This document shows, piece by piece, positions 1 through 6,076 of a stretch of 7,134 nucleotides of DNA. A program made the position numbers and the translations under genes. The stretch's first letter is position 1. Every line of letters begins with the position of its first letter. The stretch is from an uncultured Faecalibaculum sp. GTDB lineage: Bacteria > Bacillota_I > Bacilli_A > Erysipelotrichales > Erysipelotrichaceae. The stretch lies in assembly GCF_910588395.1 (NCBI RefSeq), contig NZ_CAJUPA010000065.1, positions 1 through 7,134 on the forward strand. Direction: 5' to 3'. Under the pieces are notes generated by a model. The model was not told where the DNA came from, searched no databases, and worked only from the letters and a program-made list of their open reading frames with translations.

Positions 1-53
1 CAGTGCCGAACGGCACGCTGGGTGGTGTGAGAGGGACCTAGTCTCTACTCGAT
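1..53 (+). mobile_element. 3' end of a group II intron (distal domain V, domain VI, 3' splice site), cut by the window edge
   Basis: Group II introns are self-splicing retroelements. Seen here: GTGCC (3-7) pairs with GGCAC (12-16) around a GAAC loop, followed by a two-base bulge near 17-18 and re-pairing of CA (1-2) with TG (19-20), which matches the upper part of domain V. Next, GAG (29-31) and AGGGAC (32-37) pair with GTCTCT (41-46) and CTC (48-50), leaving A47 bulged. That is the domain VI helix with its branch-point adenosine. The element would end at GAT (51-53), which puts A47 seventh from the 3' end, as is usual for this class, with a terminal AT (the usual 3' end is AY). The region also resembles bacterial intron ends that I recall, of the form GGTGGTGTGAGAGG...CTACTCGAT. 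Odd: the domain V loop is GAAC, not a GNRA loop such as GAAA, so activity may be reduced. Any reverse transcriptase/maturase gene would lie to the left, outside the window. Confidence 0.75.
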
Positions 54-158
54 TTATTTTGCGCTTACATAAGTCACGATGCAGCTGTTTCATACAGGTT
101 TTCCGCTGAAAAACCGGTGGAATCCCACAATTCAGGACAATCCTGATAAAAATGGAAC
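54..158. other. Non-coding stretch between intron end and operon promoter
   Basis: I find no gene here. If the intron call is right, this is the start of its 3' exon, meaning the DNA the intron inserted into. Three small hairpins can be drawn: GGTTTT/AAAACC (97-102 with 110-115), GTGG/CCAC (117-120 with 125-128) and TCAGGA/TCCTGA (132-137 with 141-146). None is followed by a T run on the + strand, so none is a convincing terminator. Read-through from the intron towards the sugar operon therefore looks possible. Confidence 0.4.
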
Positions 159-178
159 AAGTGGAAACGTTTCCTCTT
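159..178. promoter_or_regulatory. Upstream LacI-type operator (O1)
   Basis: AAGTGGAAACGTTTCCTCTT is a 20-bp dyad with one mismatched pair (T162/T175). Its core GGAAACGTTTCC (163-174) is a perfect palindrome centred on CG, the form LacI-family repressors bind, with the hinge leucine entering the central CpG step. It departs from the CcpA cre consensus at several positions, so it more likely belongs to the local regulator encoded at 3370-4395. It overlaps the weak -35 region of the promoter. It shares the central AAACGTTT with the second operator, and the two centres lie 56 bp apart. Confidence 0.7.
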
Positions 179-205
179 CCATCTGCCCCGTTCGTTGTGT
201 ATAAT
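176..205 (+). promoter_or_regulatory. Sigma-A-type promoter of the sugar-uptake operon
   Basis: The -10 box TATAAT (200-205) is a perfect consensus. The best -35 is weak: CTTCCA (176-181) with an 18-bp spacer matches about half of TTGACA. Transcription would start near 211-213, giving a leader of about 60 bases before the ATG at 274. One palindrome overlaps the -35 region and the other covers roughly +5 to +22, an arrangement typical of repression by both occlusion and roadblock. Confidence 0.75.
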
Positions 206-215
206 GCAGGTGTTG

Positions 216-233
216 GTTGTAAACGTTTACAAC
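216..233. promoter_or_regulatory. Downstream operator (O2), also a perfect cre-consensus match
   Basis: GTTGTAAACGTTTACAAC is an 18-bp perfect palindrome just after the predicted transcription start. The inner 14 bases (218-231, TGTAAACGTTTACA) fit the catabolite-responsive element consensus TGWAANCGNTNWCA at every position, so CcpA could bind here. The operon's own LacI-family protein could equally do so, because the site shares the AAACGTTT centre with the palindrome at 159-178. The sequence alone does not say which protein binds, and both may. Confidence 0.8.
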
Positions 234-273
234 AAATTGGCAGAAACAAGGTCTGCCCGGAGGAAGAAATCTT

Positions 274-1596
274 ATGAAAAACTGGAAAACTCTGGCGGTT
301 GCCGGGGCGATGACTCTGACTGCTCTGGCCGGCTGCTCCACTGGCTCCGACGGTGGTTCCGACAAAGGCGATTCCGGCAAGAAGGGATCTGTCTACTATC
401 TGAACTTCAAGCCCGAGCAGAACGATGCCTGGCAGGAACTGGCCAAGAAGTATACCGAGGAAACCGGTGTTGAAGTAACGGTTGTTACCGCTGCATCCAG
501 TGACTATGAAAACACGCTGATGTCCGAAATGGGCAAGAGCTCCGCTCCCACCCTGTTCCAGGTAAACGGCCCTGTCGGCCTGAAGAACTGGGCTGAATAT
601 GCCTACGACCTGAAAGGCACGCCGGTTTACGACGAGCTGACCAGCGATGCCTACACGCTGAAGGATCCGGAAGATCCCGAAAAAGTGGACGCGATCGCCT
701 ACGTTGTTGAATCCTACGGCATCATCGTCAACCAGAAGCTGCTGAAGGAAGCCGGATACACCACAGATGACATCAAGAGCTTTGAGGATCTGAAGAAAGT
801 TGCCGACGATATCCAGTCCCGCAAGGATGACCTGGGCTTTGCAGCCTTCACATCCGCAGGCATGGACGGCTCCAGTGACTGGCGTTTCAAGACCCACCTG
901 GCAAACCTGCCGATCTACTTCGAATACCAGGACAAGGACATCACGGACACAGACGCCATTGAAGGCACATACCTGGACAACTATCGTGACATCTTCGACC
1001 TGTACATCAAGGATTCCACCACAGACGGCAAAGACCTGGCCGCCAAGACAGGCGATGACTCTCTGAACGAATTCAAAGCCGGCGACGCTGTATTCTATCA
1101 GAATGGTTCCTGGTCCTACGGTGACGTGGTTAACGACGAAACCGGCCTGACGGATGAAGACGTGACCATGATTCCCATTTACATCGGTGCAGGCGACGAA
1201 GCCACACAGGGTCTGTGCACAGGCACCGAGAACTACTGGGTAGTCAACAAGGATGCTTCCGAGGAAGACATTCAGGCCACTCTGGACTTCATGTACTGGT
1301 GCGTGACTTCCGAAGAAGGCACAACAGCCATGGCTGATCAGATGGGATTTGTCATTCCGTTCAAGGATGCCAAGCCGTCTCCGAACGTATTCGTTCAGGA
1401 AGATGTGAAGCTGACCGAAAACGGTGCGACTCCTGTAGCATGGTGCTTCACGACGATGCCCTCCGAAGAATGGAAGAACGGTGTCGGCGAAGCGCTGACT
1501 GCCTATGCGGCTGATCCGACAGATGAGAAGTGGGAAGCTGTTGAAACCGCGTTTGTAGACGGCTGGAAGACCGAATACGAACTGGCCAACAAATAA
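274..1596 (+). CDS. Sugar ABC transporter substrate-binding lipoprotein (MalE-like)
   Basis: This is the extracytoplasmic receptor of an ABC importer. It is 440 aa, usual for family-1 solute-binding proteins. A signal peptide (residues 1-20: K2, K5, then a hydrophobic stretch) ends in the lipobox LAGC, with C21 as the lipidation site. A flexible Gly/Ser/Asp/Lys linker (about 22-38) leads to the mature two-lobed domain. Family-like segments include GIIVNQKLLKEAGY (149-162), the usual interlobe region, and FKAGDAVFYQNGSW (267-280), with aromatic residues suited to stacking on sugars. GGAGG at 259-263, ten bases upstream, supports the ATG at 274. It is the first gene after the operator-flanked promoter and is followed by its own intrinsic terminator, so it is probably made in excess over the permeases. 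Maltose or maltodextrin as ligand is inferred from the neighbouring malQ and cannot be read from the sequence. I therefore give no gene symbol. Confidence 0.9.
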   Translation: MKNWKTLAVAGAMTLTALAGCSTGSDGGSDKGDSGKKGSVYYLNFKPEQNDAWQELAKKYTEETGVEVTVVTAASSDYENTLMSEMGKSSAPTLFQVNGPVGLKNWAEYAYDLKGTPVYDELTSDAYTLKDPEDPEKVDAIAYVVESYGIIVNQKLLKEAGYTTDDIKSFEDLKKVADDIQSRKDDLGFAAFTSAGMDGSSDWRFKTHLANLPIYFEYQDKDITDTDAIEGTYLDNYRDIFDLYIKDSTTDGKDLAAKTGDDSLNEFKAGDAVFYQNGSWSYGDVVNDETGLTDEDVTMIPIYIGAGDEATQGLCTGTENYWVVNKDASEEDIQATLDFMYWCVTSEEGTTAMADQMGFVIPFKDAKPSPNVFVQEDVKLTENGATPVAWCFTTMPSEEWKNGVGEALTAYAADPTDEKWEAVETAFVDGWKTEYELANK

Positions 1597-1622
1597 TACC
1601 GGTTCTGATATCTGAGTGTTGT

Positions 1623-1652
1623 ACGGGCAGACTGTGCGTCTGCCCGTTTTTT
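1623..1652 (+). terminator. Intrinsic terminator/attenuator between binding-protein and permease genes
   Basis: ACGGGCAGAC (1623-1632) and GTCTGCCCGT (1638-1647) form a perfect 10-bp stem with the 5-base loop TGTGC, followed by TTTTTT (1647-1652). No promoter-like element lies between this hairpin and the next gene 18 bases on, so the permeases probably depend on read-through. This would give more binding protein than membrane protein, a common arrangement in binding-protein-dependent importers. The stem may also protect the 3' end of the upstream mRNA. Confidence 0.88.
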
Positions 1653-1669
1653 CTTAAAAGGAGATAAGT

Positions 1670-2521
1670 ATGGAAAAATCTTTGCGCAGATATGCCTGGA
1701 TCTTCGTTCTCCCCACCCTGCTGGCGTTCACCATCGGGTTCATCATTCCCTTCCTGGAGGGTCTGTACCTGTCGTTCTGCCAGTTCACCACTGTGGGCAA
1801 CGCGACGTTCATCGGCATTGGCAACTACATTGAAGCTCTGCAGGATGAGACATTCCTGCATGCAGGCCTGTTCACCGTGCTGGTGGCTGTTGTGTCCATC
1901 ATTTTCATCAACGTTGTGGCCTTCGTTCTGGCCATGATGCTGACACAGAAACTGAAGGGAACCAACTTCTTCCGGGCTGTGTTCTTCATGCCCAACCTGA
2001 TCGGCGGCATCGTGCTGGGGTATATCTGGCAGATCCTGATCAACTGTGTTCTGTCCCTGACCGCTCAGCCGCTGCTGGCACTGAACGCCACAGCCGGTTA
2101 CTGGGGCATGATCATCCTGCTGGGCTGGCAGCAGATCGGCTACATGATGATCATCTACATTGCCGGTCTGCAGAACGTTCCCGACGACCTGCTGGAAGCT
2201 GCCCGGATCGACGGTGCCACGGAATGGGAAATCCTGTGGAAGATCAAGATCCCCATGGTCATGCCTTCCATTACCATCTGCATGTTCCTGACGCTGACCA
2301 ACAGCTTCAAGCTCTATGACCAGAACCTGGCGCTGACTGACGGTGCGCCCAATGACATGACGCAGATGTTTGCCCTGAATATTTTTGACACATTCTATGC
2401 CCGTGCCGGCAAGGCCTGGAAGGGCATCGGTCAGGCCAAGGCGGTTATCTTCTCCGTCATTGTCGTGATCATTTCTTCCTTCCAGCTGGGCTATACCCGG
2501 AAAAGAGAGGTACAGCAGTAA
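1670..2521 (+). CDS. Sugar ABC transporter permease, MalF type
   Basis: This is one of the two membrane-spanning subunits that pass the sugar through the cytoplasmic membrane. It is 283 aa. Hydrophobic segments appear at roughly residues 9-30, 65-92, 105-126, 143-166, 199-212 and 257-275, matching the six-helix binding-protein-dependent permease domain. The cytoplasmic EAA loop that docks on the ATPase is intact: E176-A177-A178, G182, then I192-x-I194-P195 (pattern EAA-x3-G-x9-I-x-I-P). The Shine-Dalgarno AAGGAG (1658-1663) lies six bases before the ATG. The short N-terminus lacks the extra helices of Escherichia coli MalF, as is usual in Gram-positive versions. Its stop overlaps the start of the next permease. 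No ATPase gene is adjacent. Confidence 0.92.
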   Translation: MEKSLRRYAWIFVLPTLLAFTIGFIIPFLEGLYLSFCQFTTVGNATFIGIGNYIEALQDETFLHAGLFTVLVAVVSIIFINVVAFVLAMMLTQKLKGTNFFRAVFFMPNLIGGIVLGYIWQILINCVLSLTAQPLLALNATAGYWGMIILLGWQQIGYMMIIYIAGLQNVPDDLLEAARIDGATEWEILWKIKIPMVMPSITICMFLTLTNSFKLYDQNLALTDGAPNDMTQMFALNIFDTFYARAGKAWKGIGQAKAVIFSVIVVIISSFQLGYTRKREVQQ

Positions 2522-3363
2522 TGAAAAAGAAAAAAGGCGAAGGCAGCATCCTGCTGACTGTCATCCTGGCGATCTGTTCGGTTGCCTGGATGTATCCGAT
2601 TTTCATGATCCTGATGAACTCCCTGAAAATCGAAAGCGCCATCACCACCGCCGGAGCGTTCCAGCTGCCCGACAGCGAAACCTTCGCGGGTCTTGCCAAC
2701 TACGCGAATGCCATCAACTCCCAGGGCTTCCTGGCGTCTCTGTGGTATTCCCTGTTCATCACGGTGACATCCGTAATCGCCATCGTGATCTGCTGCTCCA
2801 TGTGCGCCTGGTACATCAGCCGTGTGCAGACAAAAGTCTCCAACGCCCTGTACTACCTGTTCGTGTTCTCCATGGTTGTGCCCTTCCAGATGGTTATGTT
2901 CACGCTGTCCCAGACCGCTGACATGCTGAAACTGAACAACCCCTACAACCTGTGGGTGATTTATCTGGGATTCGGCGCCGGTCTGGCTGTGTTCATGTTC
3001 GCCGGCTTCGTGAAATCCATTCCGCTGGAAATCGAGGAATCCGCCATGATCGACGGCTGCAGCCCGCTGCAGACTTTCTTCAAGATCGTGCTTCCCATGC
3101 TGAAACCCACCATGGTGTCTGTAGGCATTCTGGAAGCCATGTGGGTCTGGAACGACTATCTGCTGCCCACCCTGGTGCTGGACATCAAGAAGTACAAGAC
3201 CATTCCCATGCTGATCCAGTATTTCCGCGGATCCTATGGCCGTGTTTCCATGGGACCGATGATGGCCTCCATCATGCTGACGGTCATCCCCATCATCATT
3301 GTCTATGTGCTGGGTCAGAAACACATCATCAAGGGTGTGGCTGCCGGCGCTGTAAAGGGGTAA
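2521..3363 (+). CDS. Sugar ABC transporter permease, MalG type
   Basis: This is the second membrane subunit, 280 aa, expected to form a heterodimer with the preceding permease. Hydrophobic segments lie near residues 9-33, 72-97, 107-128, 142-164, 195-215 and 247-266. The EAA loop reads E173-S174-A175, G179, then I189-V190-L191-P192, keeping the glycine and the terminal I-x-L-P of the motif. The C-terminus KHIIKGVAAGAVKG is characteristic of MalG-like permeases. The start is fixed by a TAATG junction sharing one base with the upstream stop, with AGAGG at 2506-2510, so translation is probably coupled. The substrate is inferred from the neighbours only. Confidence 0.92.
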   Translation: MKKKKGEGSILLTVILAICSVAWMYPIFMILMNSLKIESAITTAGAFQLPDSETFAGLANYANAINSQGFLASLWYSLFITVTSVIAIVICCSMCAWYISRVQTKVSNALYYLFVFSMVVPFQMVMFTLSQTADMLKLNNPYNLWVIYLGFGAGLAVFMFAGFVKSIPLEIEESAMIDGCSPLQTFFKIVLPMLKPTMVSVGILEAMWVWNDYLLPTLVLDIKKYKTIPMLIQYFRGSYGRVSMGPMMASIMLTVIPIIIVYVLGQKHIIKGVAAGAVKG

Positions 3364-3369
3364 ACCGGC

Positions 3370-4395
3370 ATGGCCCGCATGACGATCAAGGATATAGCCC
3401 GGGAATCGGGGTATTCCACCGGTACTGTCTCGCGGGTGCTCAATGAATCTGGTCCGGTCAGTGAACAGGCTGTCAGACGGATCCGCGAGGTCGTGGACAA
3501 GTATCACTTCCAGCTGAATACCAATGCGAAGTTTCTGAAACAGCAGACCCCGGAGGGCATTGCCCTGATCATCCGGGGAACCAACAACCTGCTGTTCGCA
3601 TCCCTGGTGGAAATTCTGCAGAATCAGATTGAAGAAGCAGGGTACAGTGCCAGCATGCATTACATAGATGAAAGCGGCAATGAGGTGGAGGAAGCCCAGG
3701 AAATCTGCAAGCATCAGCCCCCGGAAGGAATCTTCTTTCTGGGAAGCACCCGGCAGAATTTCCAGAAGGGGTTTTCCGGCATCGATGTCCCCTGTGTTCT
3801 GGTGACCAACTCCGCGGAAGACCTGGGGTTTGACAATGTGGGATCTGTCACCACCAACGACACGCAGGCGGCGCAGTTTGCTGTGCAGACGCTGCTGTCC
3901 CTGGGACACCGGAACATAGCGGTGCTCGGGGGAGACAGAACCCGTTCCCAGGCGGCGATGTCCCGGTTTCTCGGTGCGCAGTATGCCTTTTTCGACAACA
4001 GTGTTCCCTTCGATCCGGCCCGCAGCTATCAGCAGGGGATGTTTTCGGTGGAAGATGGCTATGAAGGCATGCTGTCTTTGCTTGACAGAATGCCCGAGCT
4101 CACTGCAGTATTTGTCATGGCGGATGTCATGGCCATCGGTGCCCTCCGGGCTATCCGGGACAGAGGCCTTCGGGTACCGGAAGATATTTCTCTTCTGAGC
4201 TTCGACGGCATCTCCCTGGCGCAGTATACCGTTCCCCGCATCGCGACGATGTGTCAGGATCAGGAAGAGCTTGCCAGGGAAAGTGTCCGGATGCTGCTGG
4301 ATATGATTGAAAACAAAGTCCCCGGATCTTTCCGGGAGACATCCTTCAGAATGCAGGAAGGCGAAAGCCTGATGCCGCCTGTACTTGAAAAGTGA
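3370..4395 (+). CDS. LacI-family transcriptional regulator (probable MalR-type repressor)
   Basis: This is a sugar-responsive DNA-binding regulator of 341 aa, the usual family length. The N-terminal helix-turn-helix spans about residues 5-25 (TIKDIARESGYSTGTVSRVLN minus its last base-contact turn); the recognition helix carries T17-G18 where LacI has Y17-Q18. A hinge helix follows, with A53 and L56, the leucine that inserts at a central CpG, which matches the CG-centred palindromes at 159-178 and 216-233. The rest is a periplasmic-binding-protein-like effector domain with GHRNIAVLGG (179-188) and FDGIS (278-282). The ATG at 3370 is preferred because AAAGGGG (3354-3360) lies nine bases upstream; an ATG three codons later (3379) would also give a typical MTIKDIA start. 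The gap to the permease gene is six bases and there is no promoter, so it is co-transcribed and probably controls its own synthesis. The effector is presumably a maltodextrin, by inference. Confidence 0.9.
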   Translation: MARMTIKDIARESGYSTGTVSRVLNESGPVSEQAVRRIREVVDKYHFQLNTNAKFLKQQTPEGIALIIRGTNNLLFASLVEILQNQIEEAGYSASMHYIDESGNEVEEAQEICKHQPPEGIFFLGSTRQNFQKGFSGIDVPCVLVTNSAEDLGFDNVGSVTTNDTQAAQFAVQTLLSLGHRNIAVLGGDRTRSQAAMSRFLGAQYAFFDNSVPFDPARSYQQGMFSVEDGYEGMLSLLDRMPELTAVFVMADVMAIGALRAIRDRGLRVPEDISLLSFDGISLAQYTVPRIATMCQDQEELARESVRMLLDMIENKVPGSFRETSFRMQEGESLMPPVLEK

Positions 4396-4404
4396 GTGAG
4401 TGTT

Positions 4405-5934
4405 ATGCGCAGAAATGGTGTTTTGATGCATCTGTCCAGCCTTCCCGGCAGCCAGGGAATCGGTTCCATGGGCAGAGAGGCATATGATTTTGTGAATTTC
4501 CTGGAGAAAGCCGGTCAGTCTGTCTGGCAGCTTCTTCCGGTTGTGCCCACAAGCTACGGGGACTCCCCCTATGCGTCTTTTTCCACCTTCGCCGGAAATC
4601 CGTATTTCATCGATCTGGATATGCTGGCCGAAGATGGGTTACTGGAAAAAAGCGAGTATGAAGACCTGGACTGGGGCGCCAGTCCGGAATCCGTGGACTA
4701 CGGTGCTTTGTACCGGAACCGCACAAAGGTTCTGAGAAAGGCCGTCAGCCGGCTGCTGAAAAACAAGCCGGATGACTACTATGAATTCCTGGAAGAAAAC
4801 TACGACTGGCTCCCGGATTATGCCCTGTTCATGGCGCTGAAAGACAAGAATGGCGGCAAATCCTGGCTGGAGTGGAACGACGACGAGAAGAACTACGGTT
4901 CTGAAGCCGTGACCCGTCTGGCTGAAAAGTACCGGGAAGATGTGGATTTCTACGAAGCGGTTCAGTATCTGTTCTTCAAACAGTGGAAGGACCTCCGGAA
5001 GTACGCCAACGACAAGGGCATTGACATCATCGGCGATCTGCCGATCTATGTCGCCCTGGACTCCGTTGACGCCTGGAGCCATCCGGAGCTTTTCCAGCTG
5101 GACGCCGACCGGACACCGGTTGCCGTCGCCGGCTGCCCGCCTGATGGATTCAGTGCGGATGGTCAGCTCTGGGGCAATCCCCTGTATGACTGGGATTACC
5201 ATAAAAAAACCGGATATGACTGGTGGCTGCGCCGGATCCAGTATCTGACAAAGCTGTACAACATCGTCCGGATCGATCACTTCCGCGGGTTTGATTCCTA
5301 TTACGCTATTCCCTATGGCGCCACCACCGCCAAAAACGGTGAATGGAAAAAAGGTCCGGGGATGGATCTCTTCAACAAAGTCAGCAAGCATGTTCCTGAA
5401 GGGAAAATCATTGCGGAAGACCTGGGATTCCTCACGGATTCCGTCCGCAAACTGCTGAAAGACACCGGATACCCCGGCATGAAGATTCTGCAGTTCGCCT
5501 TTGACTCCCGGGATGGAAACAGCAACGAGTATCTGCCCTTCAACTATCCTGTCAACAGCGTTGCCTACACCGGCACCCATGACAACCAGACCGTCAAAGG
5601 CTGGTTCGAATCCGCACCCCGTGACAGCGTGAAATTCGCAGAAGAGTATCTGCGGATCGACGGAGAGGACAGCGACGAGGACAGAAACTGGATCATGATG
5701 CGGGAACTCATGGCTTCTCCCGCCGGACTGTCGATTCTCACAGCACAGGATCTTCTGTGCCTGGGAGACGAAAGCCGGATGAATACACCCAGCACCGTTG
5801 GCTCCAACTGGACCTGGCGAGCGCTTCCCGGTGTCTTCACGGACGAGCTGGCTCAGAAGCTTCGCGACTATACGAAGATGTACGGCCGCCTGCCGCAGAA
5901 ACCCAAATGCGTTCCCTGCGAATCCGCTGAATAA
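4405..5934 (+). CDS. malQ: 4-alpha-glucanotransferase (amylomaltase, GH77)
   Basis: This cytoplasmic enzyme transfers alpha-1,4-glucan segments between maltodextrins and releases glucose, feeding imported oligosaccharides into metabolism. It is 509 aa from this start, the usual bacterial length. Counted from the ATG at 4405, the N-terminal GVLMHLSSLPG (5-15) and PTSYGDSPYASF (48-59) signatures are present, then GDLPIYVALDS (210 on) and GCPPDGFSADGQLWGNP (243 on). The catalytic residues are intact: nucleophile D291 in RIDHFRGF, acid/base E338 in IAEDLG, and D393 in THDNQT. Their spacing (47 and 55 residues) equals that of Thermus amylomaltase as I recall it (D293, E340, D395). The open frame begins at GTG 4396, directly after the regulator's TGA and in the same frame. 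I prefer the ATG because family members start M-(R/K)-R-x-G. No good Shine-Dalgarno is visible, so translation is probably coupled to the regulator gene. Confidence 0.95.
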   Translation: MRRNGVLMHLSSLPGSQGIGSMGREAYDFVNFLEKAGQSVWQLLPVVPTSYGDSPYASFSTFAGNPYFIDLDMLAEDGLLEKSEYEDLDWGASPESVDYGALYRNRTKVLRKAVSRLLKNKPDDYYEFLEENYDWLPDYALFMALKDKNGGKSWLEWNDDEKNYGSEAVTRLAEKYREDVDFYEAVQYLFFKQWKDLRKYANDKGIDIIGDLPIYVALDSVDAWSHPELFQLDADRTPVAVAGCPPDGFSADGQLWGNPLYDWDYHKKTGYDWWLRRIQYLTKLYNIVRIDHFRGFDSYYAIPYGATTAKNGEWKKGPGMDLFNKVSKHVPEGKIIAEDLGFLTDSVRKLLKDTGYPGMKILQFAFDSRDGNSNEYLPFNYPVNSVAYTGTHDNQTVKGWFESAPRDSVKFAEEYLRIDGEDSDEDRNWIMMRELMASPAGLSILTAQDLLCLGDESRMNTPSTVGSNWTWRALPGVFTDELAQKLRDYTKMYGRLPQKPKCVPCESAE

Positions 5935-5940
5935 TGACCG

Positions 5941-5977
5941 AAACTGCCGTAACCGGACACCGGACGGCAGTTTTTTT
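5941..5977 (+). terminator. Intrinsic terminator at the end of the operon
   Basis: AAACTGCCGT (5941-5950) and ACGGCAGTTT (5964-5973) form a perfect 10-bp stem. The loop holds a second small stem, CCGG/CCGG (5953-5956 with 5960-5963), around ACA. Seven T residues (5971-5977) follow. It begins six bases after the malQ stop, so it marks the end of the operon. Only a weaker T run exists on the opposite strand, so it acts mainly on + strand transcripts. Confidence 0.92.
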
Positions 5978-6061
5978 CGGTTCTCTGATAAGCCTACTGG
6001 AAAGCAGAATGCAGGGAACACAGACAGTCCTCAGAACCGGATACGCTGCTCTGATGGGATC

Positions 6062-6070
6062 TGCTATACT
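6062..6070 (+). promoter_or_regulatory. Extended -10 promoter of the acetyltransferase gene
   Basis: TGCTATACT is an exact TGn extended -10 with a near-consensus hexamer (TATACT, 6065-6070). No reasonable -35 hexamer lies 16-18 bases upstream, which extended -10 promoters can do without. Transcription would begin about seven bases downstream, at or next to the ATG at 6077, which implies an mRNA with almost no leader. The operon terminator just upstream makes a separate promoter for this gene likely. Confidence 0.5.
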
Positions 6071-6076
6071 GGGAAC

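Noticed and set aside
1..53. Reading the GGGTGGTGTGAGAGG region as a T-box leader end
   Set aside because: It lacks the T-box antiterminator core and any following terminator or aminoacyl-tRNA synthetase gene. The bulged-A helix and GAT end fit group II intron domain VI better.
131..146. Hairpin TCAGGA/TCCTGA as a terminator for the upstream element
   Set aside because: The stem is six base pairs with no T run after it on either strand.
195..473. A 92-codon + strand open frame overlapping the promoter and the binding-protein start
   Set aside because: It starts in the promoter -10 region, covers an operator, and overlaps the lipoprotein signal peptide in another frame. It has no ribosome site.
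4396..4404. GTG at 4396 as the malQ start
   Set aside because: It is possible, since it directly follows the upstream stop, but the family N-terminus M-R-R-x-G begins at the ATG at 4405. The three extra residues add no known motif.
2491..4431. A 646-codon open frame on the minus strand
   Set aside because: It lies opposite the MalG-type permease and LacI genes, whose family motifs are intact. Its translation is rich in His, Gln and Arg, has no recognisable domain and looks like the mirror of G+C-rich codons.
4639..6021. A 460-codon open frame on the minus strand
   Set aside because: It lies opposite malQ, whose catalytic triad is intact, and it runs through the operon terminator. It shows no family motif or ribosome site.
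5798..6076. Upstream extension of the acetyltransferase frame into malQ
   Set aside because: The extra 93 residues are out-of-frame malQ, terminator and spacer. Family similarity starts at the ATG at 6077.
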